From assembly GCF_000296815.2 (NCBI RefSeq), contig NZ_CAIT01000009.1, positions 1,364,001 to 1,428,000 on the forward strand: a stretch of 64,000 nt of DNA, given 5' to 3'. The notes under the pieces were generated by a model that was not told the origin of the DNA, did not search any database, and saw only the letters and a program-made list of their open reading frames with translations. Origin of the DNA: Fibrisoma limi BUZ 3 (GTDB lineage: Bacteria; Bacteroidota; Bacteroidia; Cytophagales; Spirosomataceae). Shown here one piece after another: positions 8,298 to 17,798 of the stretch. Both the position numbers and the translations under genes were made by a program. Position 1 is the stretch's first letter. The number at the start of each line of letters is the position of its first letter.

Positions 8298-9518
8298 ATG
8301 AGACATATAAATAGTTATATCAACGGCTTTGGTACCGCCGTACCGGACCATATTGTCTTGCAGCAACAAGCTGTCGACTTTATGACCGAAGCCCTCCAGT
8401 TCGACGAGCGCGACCGACGACGATTGTCGGCTCTGTACCGACAGACGCGCATTGATCAACGACATTCTGTACTCCCCGACTTTAACCGGCAATTTGGCGA
8501 GTTTACGTTCTTCCCGAATACCCCCGGCATGGAACCGTTTCCGACCGTGAGCCAGCGAATGAGTGTGTATCGGCAGGAAGCAGTGCCGCTGGCGATGCGG
8601 GCGATCGAAAACTGTCTTGATGATCGGAAACAGGAGGAAGAAAGTGATACGTTCGACCGGCAGCAAATCACTCATCTCATTACGGTTAGCTGCACAGGTC
8701 TGTACGCCCCCGGCCCCGATATTGAATTGATCGAAGCGCTCGGTTTACCCACTACGACCCAACGGCTGGCTATCAATTTTATGGGCTGCTACGGGGCGTT
8801 TAATGGCCTGAAAGCGGCCGATGCCATTGTGCGGGCCGATCCGGAAGCCAAGGTACTAGTTGTTTGTGTGGAATTGTGCACGATTCACTTTCAAAAGAAA
8901 ACCGAAGTCGATCACCTGCTGTCTAATGCGCTGTTTGCCGACGGAGCCGCGGCCGTGCTGGTCGAAGGGCAGCCTCGCTCCGATAAATCGTTGATGCTTC
9001 GGTCCTTTTATTGCGACCTGCTTCCCGAGGGCAAGGCCGAAATGGCCTGGCACATCAGCGATTTTGGCTTCGAAATGACGTTGACATCAGAGGTTCCGGC
9101 TTACATCGAGAAAGGCATTAGCCAGCTTATGGATCAGTTGCTGGAACGCAGCGACCTGAGTATCGAGGATATCGGCGGGTTTGCGCTTCACCCGGGCGGT
9201 CGCAAGATTCTGGAGGTCATCGAACAACAGTTAGGCATGACCGCACACGACAATCGCCATGCGTACAACGTGCTACGCCAGTTTGGCAACATGTCGTCGG
9301 CTACCGTGCTGTTCGTGCTGAACGAAATCTGGCAACAGCTACGGACTGACGCCGATTTTACAGCGTTCGAAGAAGCAGTCATTCCAGACCATAAGCCTCA
9401 TGTCCTGAGTTGCGCATTTGGACCCGGCTTAACACTGGAATCCATGATTCTGGACGTGATACTGCCCGAGCCGGAGCTGGTCAGCGTAAAATCTTCCAGC
9501 GCATCAGCCCGAGCTTAG
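8298..9518 (+). CDS. Type III polyketide synthase (chalcone/stilbene synthase family)
   Basis: 406 residues, the usual size of a single homodimeric type III PKS, which extends an acyl-CoA starter with malonyl-CoA and cyclises it to a pyrone or resorcinol. The full Cys-His-Asn triad is visible: Cys164 in FMGCYGAFNG, His298 in GFALHPGGRKI and Asn331 in QFGNMSSATV. The conserved SCTGLYAPG stands at 131-139. The start gives a normal thiolase-fold N-terminus. It is divergent from the UbiA prenyltransferase, and its last 38 bases overlap the 3' end of the convergent glycosyltransferase. The class is secure; starter and product are not readable. Confidence 0.93.
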   Translation: MRHINSYINGFGTAVPDHIVLQQQAVDFMTEALQFDERDRRRLSALYRQTRIDQRHSVLPDFNRQFGEFTFFPNTPGMEPFPTVSQRMSVYRQEAVPLAMRAIENCLDDRKQEEESDTFDRQQITHLITVSCTGLYAPGPDIELIEALGLPTTTQRLAINFMGCYGAFNGLKAADAIVRADPEAKVLVVCVELCTIHFQKKTEVDHLLSNALFADGAAAVLVEGQPRSDKSLMLRSFYCDLLPEGKAEMAWHISDFGFEMTLTSEVPAYIEKGISQLMDQLLERSDLSIEDIGGFALHPGGRKILEVIEQQLGMTAHDNRHAYNVLRQFGNMSSATVLFVLNEIWQQLRTDADFTAFEEAVIPDHKPHVLSCAFGPGLTLESMILDVILPEPELVSVKSSSASARA

Positions 9519-10221
9519 TCAACATATAAAACAGCGAGGTTTTCAGAACGCCCAGCCCATATATTGAACTACGCCGGAAATTGATGGACGATGCTTCTTC
9601 AAAGTATTTGGTAGGGCATGTCACTTCGGCGATTTCATACCCTTTGTAGAAAATCTGGGCGATCATTTCGTTATCAAAAATGAAATCGTCGGAGTTGTGC
9701 GTAAAGTCCAGACTGCGGAGTACCTCACCAGAAAACGCCCGGTAGCCAGTGTGGTATTCCGACAGTTTCTGATTCATCAACAGATTCTGTGTGAAGGTCA
9801 GGAACCGGTTGGCAACGTACTTGTATAACGGCATGCCTCCTTTCAGCGCTCCTTTTCCCAGAATCCGCGACGCAAACACGACCGGATACAGGTCATTACC
9901 GATAATGGAGATCATAGCCGTCAGCAGGAGCGGTGTGTACTGATAGTCGGGATGCAGCATGATCACGATGTCGGCCCCAAGCTCAAGCGCCTTGGCATAG
10001 CAGGTTTTCTGGTTGCCGCCGTACCCTTTGTTACGGTCATGGCGAATAACGTGTCGGATACCCAGTTGACGGGCTACCTCTACAGTATTGTCAGGACTGG
10101 CATCGTCAACCAGGATAACATCATCAACAATATCAAACGGAATTTCTCGATAGGTACGTTCCAATGTCAAGGCTGCCCGGTAAGCAGGCATCACCACAAC
10201 CACTTTTTTACCATTAAACAT
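9481..10221 (-). CDS. Family 2 glycosyltransferase, dolichyl/polyprenyl-phosphate sugar synthase-like
   Basis: 246 residues with a GT-A fold: VVVVMPAYRA at the start, VILVDDASPDNT with the nucleotide-sugar-binding Asp pair (39-40), the GYGGNQKTCY loop and MLHPDYQYTP (metal site near 92). The C-terminus (SIYGLGVLKTSLFYML) is amphipathic without clear membrane helices, as in soluble DPM1-type enzymes that move a sugar to a lipid phosphate carrier. It converges on the type III PKS with a 38-base overlap. A good promoter lies so close to the ATG that the transcript may be leaderless. Acceptor unknown. Confidence 0.85.
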   Translation of the reverse strand: MFNGKKVVVVMPAYRAALTLERTYREIPFDIVDDVILVDDASPDNTVEVARQLGIRHVIRHDRNKGYGGNQKTCYAKALELGADIVIMLHPDYQYTPLLLTAMISIIGNDLYPVVFASRILGKGALKGGMPLYKYVANRFLTFTQNLLMNQKLSEYHTGYRAFSGEVLRSLDFTHNSDDFIFDNEMIAQIFYKGYEIAEVTCPTKYFEEASSINFRRSSIYGLGVLKTSLFYMLTKLGLMRWKILR

Positions 10222-10225
10222 AGGC

Positions 10226-10256
10226 CAAAACTACAGGGTCTATCGCATTATGACAA
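10226..10256 (-). promoter_or_regulatory. Bacteroidota-type promoter of the glycosyltransferase, possibly leaderless
   Basis: Minus-strand TTG (10254-10256), 20-base spacer, TAGTTTTG (10226-10233). The element ends five bases before the ATG, so transcription should begin at or next to the A of the start codon. Confidence 0.6.
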
Positions 10257-10366
10257 TATTTTTGAGTGTGTAGCCCGCCCATTTCCCAATTTGGAACGTA
10301 GTTTTACAACCGGTGTTAACTTTTAATGGGCGGATGGGTTATTTTTTTGTCCGTCTTACGTAGATC

Positions 10367-11443
10367 ATGCTATCAAGCGAAACTATATTTTTTCTGGCTT
10401 TTGCCGCCTTTGTGCTGGTGGTAATGGCCCTGGATCTGGGCGTTTTTTCCAAACAGAAAAGCCATGTCGTCCACTTCAAAGAAGCCGCTACCTGGAGCGC
10501 AGTCTGGGTAGGGTTGTCCATTGCGTTCTACTTTTTCCTGAAAAACTATGGGTATCTGGTACACGGTGTTACTGACTTTGCTCATCTTCAGGAAATACAG
10601 AATCGGTACGCCGATCATGTCCGATTGATTCCGGGCGATTTTCAGGCCAGTTTACAGCTATTTCAGAATAACATGGCCCTTGAGTACATCACGGGTTACC
10701 TGGTCGAATACTCGCTGTCGGCGGATAATATCTTCGTGTTTATTCTGATTTTCACCTCGTTTGGGGTTCGCGAGCGGTATTACAAAAAGATCCTGGTGTG
10801 GGGGATTCTGGGAGCTATTGTGCTTCGTTTTGTCTTCATTTTTGTAGGGTCAGCCTTGTTGCAGCGGTTCGAATGGATCATGTACCTTTTTGGTGCATTC
10901 TTGGTTTACACGGGTCTGCGGTTGTTCTTTCAAAAAGAAGAAGACGAGAAAATCGAACCCAGCAACCACCCGGTTGTTCGGTTTGCCAGCCGCTACCTGA
11001 ATGTTTACAAACGAAACGTATCCGAAAATTTCTTCATTCGTAGAAAGTCCGACCGGAAACTGTTTGTTACGCCCCTGTTCATTATTGTGATTGTGGTTGC
11101 GTTTACGGATCTGATCTTTGCCGTAGATTCGATTCCGGCCATTTTCTCGATCACGAAAGATCCGTATATCGTTTTCTTTTCGAACGTGTTTGCCATCATG
11201 GGCCTACGGTCAATGTTCTTCTTCCTGTCGAGCATCATGAGCCAGTTCCGGTTCCTGAAGGTCGGTCTGGCCGTTCTGCTCACGTTTATTGGCGTGAAGA
11301 TGCTGACCGATCACTACCTCGAAGAACTGGGCTTTCAGCCGGTATATTCGCTGTACATCATCATTGCTATTCTGGCGACGAGTATTCTGGCCTCCTGGGC
11401 TATTCCGGAGAAAAAGAAAGAGGAAGAAAGTGTTGAAGTGTGA
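10367..11443 (+). CDS. TerC/Alx-family integral membrane protein
   Basis: 358 residues with about nine membrane helices. Family signatures include ALDLGVFSK near the N-terminus, YLVEYSLSADNIFVF (conserved acidic residues in a helix) and DLIFAVDSIPAIFSIT. TerC/Alx proteins act in the inner membrane in manganese export and metal loading of exported enzymes; the tellurite name is historical. No other ter genes are near, so a metal-homeostasis role is the simpler reading. The helicase gene follows on the same strand after 90 bases. Confidence 0.92.
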   Translation: MLSSETIFFLAFAAFVLVVMALDLGVFSKQKSHVVHFKEAATWSAVWVGLSIAFYFFLKNYGYLVHGVTDFAHLQEIQNRYADHVRLIPGDFQASLQLFQNNMALEYITGYLVEYSLSADNIFVFILIFTSFGVRERYYKKILVWGILGAIVLRFVFIFVGSALLQRFEWIMYLFGAFLVYTGLRLFFQKEEDEKIEPSNHPVVRFASRYLNVYKRNVSENFFIRRKSDRKLFVTPLFIIVIVVAFTDLIFAVDSIPAIFSITKDPYIVFFSNVFAIMGLRSMFFFLSSIMSQFRFLKVGLAVLLTFIGVKMLTDHYLEELGFQPVYSLYIIIAILATSILASWAIPEKKKEEESVEV

Positions 11444-11470
11444 CCGGTGCGCAGGCCGTTACAATAATGA

Positions 11471-11503
11471 TTCCCCGGATTGTTTACATAACGGTCCGGG
11501 GAA
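11471..11503 (+). terminator. Hairpin after terC, weak terminator
   Basis: Perfect 9-bp arms TTCCCCGGA and TCCGGGGAA. The stem is GC-rich but followed only by TTACATTT, so termination may be partial. Confidence 0.45.
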
Positions 11504-11533
11504 TTACATTTATAGGCTAAACTCCGGTTCCGG

Positions 11534-14500
11534 ATGCTCACAACCCGTGTTCTGAAAACCTTCCGCCGACGCCTTACTAACCTCAGCCGACGCAATCGCT
11601 CGCTGGTTCTGACCAGTTTGCCTGGCGATCAGTTTCTGGACCTCCACGAAACGGACTTTCTGCTTAACAAACCTTCATTTTCAATCATTGCAGACCTTGT
11701 CGGCCGGAAAGCTGCCATATCGCTGTGCGACGTACTGGACGCTCGTCAGCAACGTAGCAACGAGGTGAGTCGGCGGCTCCGGCGAATCGAACGGACGGTA
11801 CGTTTCATCAACGAAGAATGGGGCACGGAGGATTTATTTGTCGGTTGGCCTTTTGTACGCGGCAAATTCCTGGATGGCTCTGTCGTACACTGCCCTTTGC
11901 TGTTTTTTCCGGTTCAACTGGAGCAGTCTGGTAAACACTGGCGGCTGCTACGTCGGGGGGATGAACTAGGGTTTCTGAATCCAACGCTGGCGGTGGCCTA
12001 CGGTCATTTCAATCAGGTTAAGCTGCCGGATGAGGTAATTGACAAGGACCTGGCTGATTTTGACAAAGACTCGCTTGTATTCCGCACGCAGTTGTATGAA
12101 TGGTTGAAAACAACGCCCCTCGAAGTGAATTTCAATCAGGAGCTGTTTTCAGAACGGTTACACTTCTTTGATAAGGAAACGGTTAAGGGACTGGACCAGC
12201 TTGAACGTACGGGCGAACTGAAACTCTACCCGGAAGCGGTTTTAGGTATTTTCCCGCAGGCCGGTTCGTTTCTAGTTCCTGATTATGATGAGCTGATTAG
12301 ACGAACGGAACGTAGCGCCGAAAATGAGGAGTCAGAAGAGCCGATCTATGTTGGCCTTCCCTTATCGATTACCGGCTCCTCCCTACCCTTAAAAGAGAAT
12401 AAACTGTTTACTCCGCTTCCGATGGACGCGTCGCAGGAGGCTGCTATCCGCGCAATTCGGGCCGGCCAGTCGCTGGTTGTGCAGGGACCGCCTGGTACGG
12501 GAAAGTCGCAGCTAATCGCTAACCTGATGGCCGACGCAGCCGCTAGGGGTAAACGCGTTCTGCTGGTTTGTCAGAAACGGGCCGCGCTCGATGTCGTCTA
12601 CGAACGACTGAGCCAGGTTGGTATGGCTCCGTTTATGGCCCTGGTCCACGACTTCCAGGACGACCGTAAAGCTCTGTACGCGCAGGTAGCCGACCAGATT
12701 GTACAGATTGATACGTATCGTCAGGTAAACAATAGCCTCAATGCGGTGTTGCTGGAGCGGGATTTTGACGCAGAAAGCCGCCGGATTGATGAATCCGTTA
12801 GCGAATTACAGATTTTTAAGCAAGCCTTGTTTGATACTACGGTCTGCGGTTTGTCTCCTAAAGAATTATATCTGACAAGTCACCCAACTAGTCCGTCCAT
12901 ACGTCTGGGTGACCTCTATACTCATTTCCCGTTCACCGAAACCGATACGTTCAGCAGACGGCTCAGCGACTACGCAGCGTATGCCAGGCGGCTTGGGACT
13001 GATCATCCGTGGTCAGAGCGGATTAGCTTTGCTTCCTACACGACCAGCGACCTCTCCAGGATTAGCCAGATAGTGGCAGAAGTGCCCGAGTTCGTAGAAG
13101 GGCAACTAAGCCAGTGGCAACAAGCGTTTGACCAACAACCCGATTGGCTAACCCTCACCGATGCCACCCGACATCTGGACAAATTACATAGCATCCGGCA
13201 GCCGCTTGGCCAACAAGGTGTCTGGTCGATTGTACACCAATTGGCTACCAATAAATTACCCATCAACGCAGCTGTGTTGTTCGAAGCAGAACGGCCAGCG
13301 CTGGACACACTCGCTGAACAAGGGCTGCTGAATAGCCGTATTTCAGCGGAACAGTCGGCAGCCTTCGGCCAGCGGTTACGGGAGGGTATTCAAGCCAGAG
13401 CCTCGGTGTTTCGCTGGCTGGTGTATAGCGACAAAGATTTTCTACAAACCATTACCCAACAACATAATCTCACTACGTCCCTCGCCGACCTGCGCCAGCT
13501 TGAACAGCGCTTTGTGAACCGACTGGCCTGGGAACAGAGAATCAGGCTGGTTGCCCGCCAGTTTGACCATGCATTCCAGATTCGTGATTCTCCCGCCGAA
13601 ACACAGCAGGCATTTAGCCAACTTCACCAGATTACCCAACTCGCCACCGATACCTGGACGACACTGACTACCCACTTTCCGTTTCTGCTTCCCTGGCTTT
13701 CATCCATAACTGATAAAAACACGGTTTTAAAGGGTCTCCAGCAAGCCGAAGATTGGTTGCAGGCAGCAGCCGCTCGTTACAACCATTGGCTGACGTATCT
13801 TACACGAACGCAGATTGAACGCCTGACCCGTTCTTCCGGCCCAATGGTCCAGGAGATACTTCATTCGCTACAGACTGATTTTGAACTCCTGGTGGAGTCG
13901 GATCGCCTTAAGAGTACCTTTTCAGCACCTGAGGGCCTGGTTGTTGATCGTCTTGAGCCCATACGGCCGCAAGACTGGCTGGCAGTCTTTCAAAACAGCC
14001 TACGGCTCGCGTGGCTGGAACATCTGGAACAACAACACCCTGAACTACGTAGTGTATCGTCGTTGCGCATGGAGCAAACCGAGCAAGCGCTACAGGAAAG
14101 TATCCGGCAGAAACAAGCGTTAAGCCGCGATATTTTACTGATTCGATTACGGGAGCAGACGTACCGTAATCTGACGTTCAACCGGCTTAATAACGTCGTT
14201 AGTTATCGTGATCTGTTGCACCAGACAACCAAGAAACGTAGCATCTGGCCGGTCAGAAAGCTCCTGGAGCAGTTTGCCGACGAGATCGTAAAACTGGTAC
14301 CTTGCTGGATGGCTTCACCGGAATCGGTGTCGGCCATATTTCCATTACGTGACGACTTGTTCGATCTCGTTATTTTCGACGAAGCCTCTCAGTGCTTCGC
14401 GGAGAGCGGTGTTCCGGCCATGTTCCGGGGTAGGCAACTCGTTGTTACGGGCGACAATCAGCAACTACGTCCGAGTGATCTGTACCGAACCCGTATCGAA

Positions 14501-15466
14501 GAAGAACCGAGCGATGATTGGCCGGTATCGCTCGAAGTAGAATCGCTGCTTGAACTAGCGGTTCAGCAATTGCCCCAGGTTTCATTGACCGAACATTACC
14601 GCAGTCGCTCGCTGGATCTGATCACATTTTCCAATCAGCATTTTTACAAAAACCGGCTGACGTTAATTCCTCATTTCGAGGATATGAACCGCCCGGAACC
14701 CGCCATTCGCTATCTGAATGTCAACGGTATCTGGCAACAGAATACTAACCAGATTGAAGCCGAAGCTGTCGTTGGGCTTATAGATCAGTTGCGGACTGAA
14801 TTGCCTGAGCATTCGATTGGCGTCGTTACGTTCAATTATCCGCAACAGCAATTGATTCAAGAGCTACTGGAAACGAGCCGTAACACGGACTCGTCGGTGT
14901 TGGTGAAGAACATCGAAAACGTTCAGGGCGATGAGCGTGACATAATCATTTTCTCAATAGCCTATGCCCCCAACGAACGCGGTCGGGTAACCATGCAGTT
15001 TGGAAGCCTGAACATTCGCGGAGGAGCCAACCGGTTGAATGTAGCTGTTACGCGGGCGCGTGAACGTATTTACGTAGTAACCAGCCTTTGGCCCGAACAG
15101 CTTCAGGTAGAAAATTCAGCAAGTGAAGGTCCTTTACTTCTCAAAGCGTATCTGACCTACGCCCGCAATGTAGCAGAAGGTCGGTTTCACCCGCAACCTC
15201 GCCGGTATGAAGAGGTCCCTAAGGGTTACTTTTTAAAGGACCGGCTTGCTCAAATTACTCCAGACTTGCAGCCGGAATTACCCTTCGCTGACCTAACGGC
15301 CCATTCCGGAGAACGCTATGCATCGGTAATTCTCACTGACGACGATGCCTACTACAATCAAACGGTGAAAGCATCCCATGCTTATCAACTTTTCAATCTG
15401 CAAACCAAAGGCTGGCCTTTTCGACGGATCTGGAGTCGGCAGTACTGGCAGCAACTAACCAATTAA
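11534..15466 (+). CDS. Large superfamily 1 DNA/RNA helicase (DUF4011 / AAA_11 / AAA_12 type)
   Basis: 1310 residues. The N-terminal FRRRLTNLSRRNRSLVL resembles the DUF4011 start seen in large SF1 helicases. Motif I is VVQGPPGTGKSQL at about 314, a QKRAALDVVYERL motif Ia follows, then a long helical insertion (about 400-900), Walker B VIFDEASQCFAESG near 948, motif III VVTGDNQQLRPSDL, motif IV TEHYRSRSLDLI, motif V NVQGDERDIIIFS and motif VI NVAVTRARERIYVV. The core is Upf1-like. No nuclease motif was recognised at either end. It stands alone between terC and the protease. Roles of this class range from repair to phage defence; nothing here decides between them. Confidence 0.85.
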   Translation: MLTTRVLKTFRRRLTNLSRRNRSLVLTSLPGDQFLDLHETDFLLNKPSFSIIADLVGRKAAISLCDVLDARQQRSNEVSRRLRRIERTVRFINEEWGTEDLFVGWPFVRGKFLDGSVVHCPLLFFPVQLEQSGKHWRLLRRGDELGFLNPTLAVAYGHFNQVKLPDEVIDKDLADFDKDSLVFRTQLYEWLKTTPLEVNFNQELFSERLHFFDKETVKGLDQLERTGELKLYPEAVLGIFPQAGSFLVPDYDELIRRTERSAENEESEEPIYVGLPLSITGSSLPLKENKLFTPLPMDASQEAAIRAIRAGQSLVVQGPPGTGKSQLIANLMADAAARGKRVLLVCQKRAALDVVYERLSQVGMAPFMALVHDFQDDRKALYAQVADQIVQIDTYRQVNNSLNAVLLERDFDAESRRIDESVSELQIFKQALFDTTVCGLSPKELYLTSHPTSPSIRLGDLYTHFPFTETDTFSRRLSDYAAYARRLGTDHPWSERISFASYTTSDLSRISQIVAEVPEFVEGQLSQWQQAFDQQPDWLTLTDATRHLDKLHSIRQPLGQQGVWSIVHQLATNKLPINAAVLFEAERPALDTLAEQGLLNSRISAEQSAAFGQRLREGIQARASVFRWLVYSDKDFLQTITQQHNLTTSLADLRQLEQRFVNRLAWEQRIRLVARQFDHAFQIRDSPAETQQAFSQLHQITQLATDTWTTLTTHFPFLLPWLSSITDKNTVLKGLQQAEDWLQAAAARYNHWLTYLTRTQIERLTRSSGPMVQEILHSLQTDFELLVESDRLKSTFSAPEGLVVDRLEPIRPQDWLAVFQNSLRLAWLEHLEQQHPELRSVSSLRMEQTEQALQESIRQKQALSRDILLIRLREQTYRNLTFNRLNNVVSYRDLLHQTTKKRSIWPVRKLLEQFADEIVKLVPCWMASPESVSAIFPLRDDLFDLVIFDEASQCFAESGVPAMFRGRQLVVTGDNQQLRPSDLYRTRIEEEPSDDWPVSLEVESLLELAVQQLPQVSLTEHYRSRSLDLITFSNQHFYKNRLTLIPHFEDMNRPEPAIRYLNVNGIWQQNTNQIEAEAVVGLIDQLRTELPEHSIGVVTFNYPQQQLIQELLETSRNTDSSVLVKNIENVQGDERDIIIFSIAYAPNERGRVTMQFGSLNIRGGANRLNVAVTRARERIYVVTSLWPEQLQVENSASEGPLLLKAYLTYARNVAEGRFHPQPRRYEEVPKGYFLKDRLAQITPDLQPELPFADLTAHSGERYASVILTDDDAYYNQTVKASHAYQLFNLQTKGWPFRRIWSRQYWQQLTN

Positions 15467-15588
15467 CAGCCCTCTTTACCGTTCAATCAAATTTGACAGA
15501 ATCGTAAATATGTAGTTTACGAGCAGATCAATATTTGATTAGTTTACAACAAATTATATACTAGTTCACTTTACTTAATCAACTAACT

Positions 15589-17757
15589 ATGTTCAACTTA
15601 TCCTTTAAACCGCCCTTTTTTTGCCGCGCTCTGCCTGCCATAGCGGTGCTTGCTATCGGGCTTGTCAAACCAGTTTCTGCTCAGGTAGATCGCCAGGTTC
15701 AGATGCCCATCAATGTTCCATCATTACAGGGTTTACGGCTTGCTCAAGCCAGTTCATTACCTGGAAGTAAAGACGGCAAGCTGGACAGAATCCTGCAAAA
15801 GATTGCCAATGGATTATCGCCCGACCAGTTGAAGAAAAATGGCAAGAGTCTATTGAGAATGCGTGGCGATAAAGTACTGGTTTCGGCACAGGCCGAAGGA
15901 GATGCAAACACGGTAGCTAACGCACTACGTGCACTTGGGGCTGATGTAACCGGTACGTTCCAGGCATCTGTTTCAGCCTTTATTCCAACCAGCCAACTCA
16001 AAGCAGCCGGTGCTTTATCGGGTATTCGGCTCATCACAGCCTCCCAGCCCTCGTTGAGATCCATCAGCCCTGTGATTGGCCAATGCGACACGGCAATGCG
16101 TTCGAATCTTGTCCGACAGTTGCGTGGCTACACGGGTAAGAACATCAAAATTGGGGTTCTTTCTGACAGCTACGACTATCTGGGTGGTGCGGCTGCGGGC
16201 ATTGCCAACGACGAGTTGCCGGGTATTGGTAACCCGAATGGCTATACCACTCCCGTTGAGGTAGTTGAAGAAATCTTCCCTTCTTCGGGTCCAGGTAGCG
16301 ACGAAGGCCGGGCCATGATTGAACTAATCCACGATGCGGCTCCCTCCGCAACGTTTGCCTTTGCCAGCGCTTTCAATGGTGAAGCACGATTTGCTGAGAA
16401 TATTTTGCGGTTAAAAGACGCCGGCTGCGACATTATTGTTGATGACGTATTCTACTTTAGTGAGCCTTATTTTCAAAATGGAATCGTAGCTCAGGCAGTC
16501 AACGAAGTACGTAACGCTGGTGTCTATTATTTTTCGGCCGCCGGAAACAACAGCAATTATTCGTATGAGCGTTCGTTCTTCTCCGGCGGTAAAGTTAATG
16601 TTGCAGGCTTAGGCGAGTATGAAGTACATAAGTTCAATGTGCAGCAGCCGTTCCAACCGCTGCTTGTTCCGCCCGGGGGCTACATAGATGATTGGTTTCA
16701 GTGGGATGATCCGTTCTTCGGCGACGTACAGTCTGACATAGACGTACTTCTGGTCGATCAGAATGGCACCATATTGGACGCTTCTTTGATCAATAACATA
16801 GGAGCTAAACTTCCTATTGAGGAACTATTCTATTTTAATAACACCGACCAGCCCCAACTCGTTTTTCTGCTCATGGGTCTGTATGCCGGCCCTAAGCCCA
16901 AACGCATAAAATACATCTCGTACGGGGTCGAGCTTTTTGTTAACGCATCCGATTACCCTGGTCTGGGCGCACCAACGGTAGTAGGGCATTCCAATGCTGA
17001 AGGCGCCATATCCGTAGCAGCCGCTCCTTTCATCTATACGCCTGCCTACGGTGTTAATCCCCCGATCGTTGAGGGGTTCTCCTCACTGGGTGGTACACCA
17101 CTGTTGTTCGATGACGCCGGCAACCGCTATCAATCACCCAGAAAGACCCGAAAACCGGACTTTACGGCTCCCGATGGCGGTAATACGTCTTTCTTCTTTG
17201 TAGATAGCTCCATCGATGCGGATGCCATTCCCAATTTCTTCGGTACTTCAGCAGCTGCGCCTAATGCAGCAGCCGTAGCAGCTTTGGTACTTGAAGCCTG
17301 GAACGGCCCACGCCCTTCACCTACTGTTTTGCGTGATGTATTAGCGAAAACAGCTATTGATATGAACAACCCCTATAACGGAAACGGCAACGATAAAGGG
17401 TATGACGACGCTACTGGAACGGGTCTTATCGATGCACTTATCGCCGTTGAAGCTACCCGGCAGTTGACCGGAGCAGCTCGTGTTGCCGCAAGAGAGATCG
17501 GCCAGGGTCTTTCTGTTGACGTTACGCCTAATCCTGTTGTAGGCGACTTTATTGATGCTACCATTCGCGGGGTAGAAGGCCAGCCAATCAGCGTTTCGCT
17601 GCTTAGCCCAGATGGACGAACTATTTCCGATCAGTCCGTTAGGAAATCTGCCGCTACTCAGCAAGTACGTATTCCGCTCAGTCGCCAGGCGTCCGGACTT
17701 TTTATGCTACGTGTTAACTCCCTGACGGAAAGCCGTACCGTTAAGGTTTTGAAATAG
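15589..17757 (+). CDS. Secreted S8/S53-like serine peptidase with T9SS type A C-terminal domain
   Basis: 722 residues. The signal peptide ends near VSAQ (30-32). The subtilase-fold core runs from about 185 to 620: IGVLSDSYD (Asp193), GSDEGRAMIELIHDAAP where Glu239 stands in the place of the catalytic His, FSAAGNN for the oxyanion Asn320, and FGTSAAAPNAAAVAAL with nucleophile Ser554. Glu-Asp-Ser is the triad of the sedolisin-like S53 group. An insertion of about 140 residues (330-470) separates the oxyanion and Ser motifs. The C-terminus (DVTPNPVVGDF onward, ending SRTVKVLK) is a Por-secretion-type beta-sandwich that directs T9SS export. A strong terminator follows. Confidence 0.88.
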   Translation: MFNLSFKPPFFCRALPAIAVLAIGLVKPVSAQVDRQVQMPINVPSLQGLRLAQASSLPGSKDGKLDRILQKIANGLSPDQLKKNGKSLLRMRGDKVLVSAQAEGDANTVANALRALGADVTGTFQASVSAFIPTSQLKAAGALSGIRLITASQPSLRSISPVIGQCDTAMRSNLVRQLRGYTGKNIKIGVLSDSYDYLGGAAAGIANDELPGIGNPNGYTTPVEVVEEIFPSSGPGSDEGRAMIELIHDAAPSATFAFASAFNGEARFAENILRLKDAGCDIIVDDVFYFSEPYFQNGIVAQAVNEVRNAGVYYFSAAGNNSNYSYERSFFSGGKVNVAGLGEYEVHKFNVQQPFQPLLVPPGGYIDDWFQWDDPFFGDVQSDIDVLLVDQNGTILDASLINNIGAKLPIEELFYFNNTDQPQLVFLLMGLYAGPKPKRIKYISYGVELFVNASDYPGLGAPTVVGHSNAEGAISVAAAPFIYTPAYGVNPPIVEGFSSLGGTPLLFDDAGNRYQSPRKTRKPDFTAPDGGNTSFFFVDSSIDADAIPNFFGTSAAAPNAAAVAALVLEAWNGPRPSPTVLRDVLAKTAIDMNNPYNGNGNDKGYDDATGTGLIDALIAVEATRQLTGAARVAAREIGQGLSVDVTPNPVVGDFIDATIRGVEGQPISVSLLSPDGRTISDQSVRKSAATQQVRIPLSRQASGLFMLRVNSLTESRTVKVLK

Positions 17758-17758
17758 A

Positions 17759-17798
17759 ACAAAACGGGGTCGGACAGCATTGTCCGACCCCGTTTTGT
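17759..17798. terminator. Strong bidirectional terminator
   Basis: An 18-bp perfect stem with a GCAT loop (17777-17780) and A/T-rich outer ends, shared by the convergent protease gene (+) and carA (-). The carA stop codon begins at its last base. Confidence 0.92.

Noticed and set aside
10367-11443. Tellurite resistance operon
   Set aside because: Only a TerC-family protein is present; no terZABDE genes.
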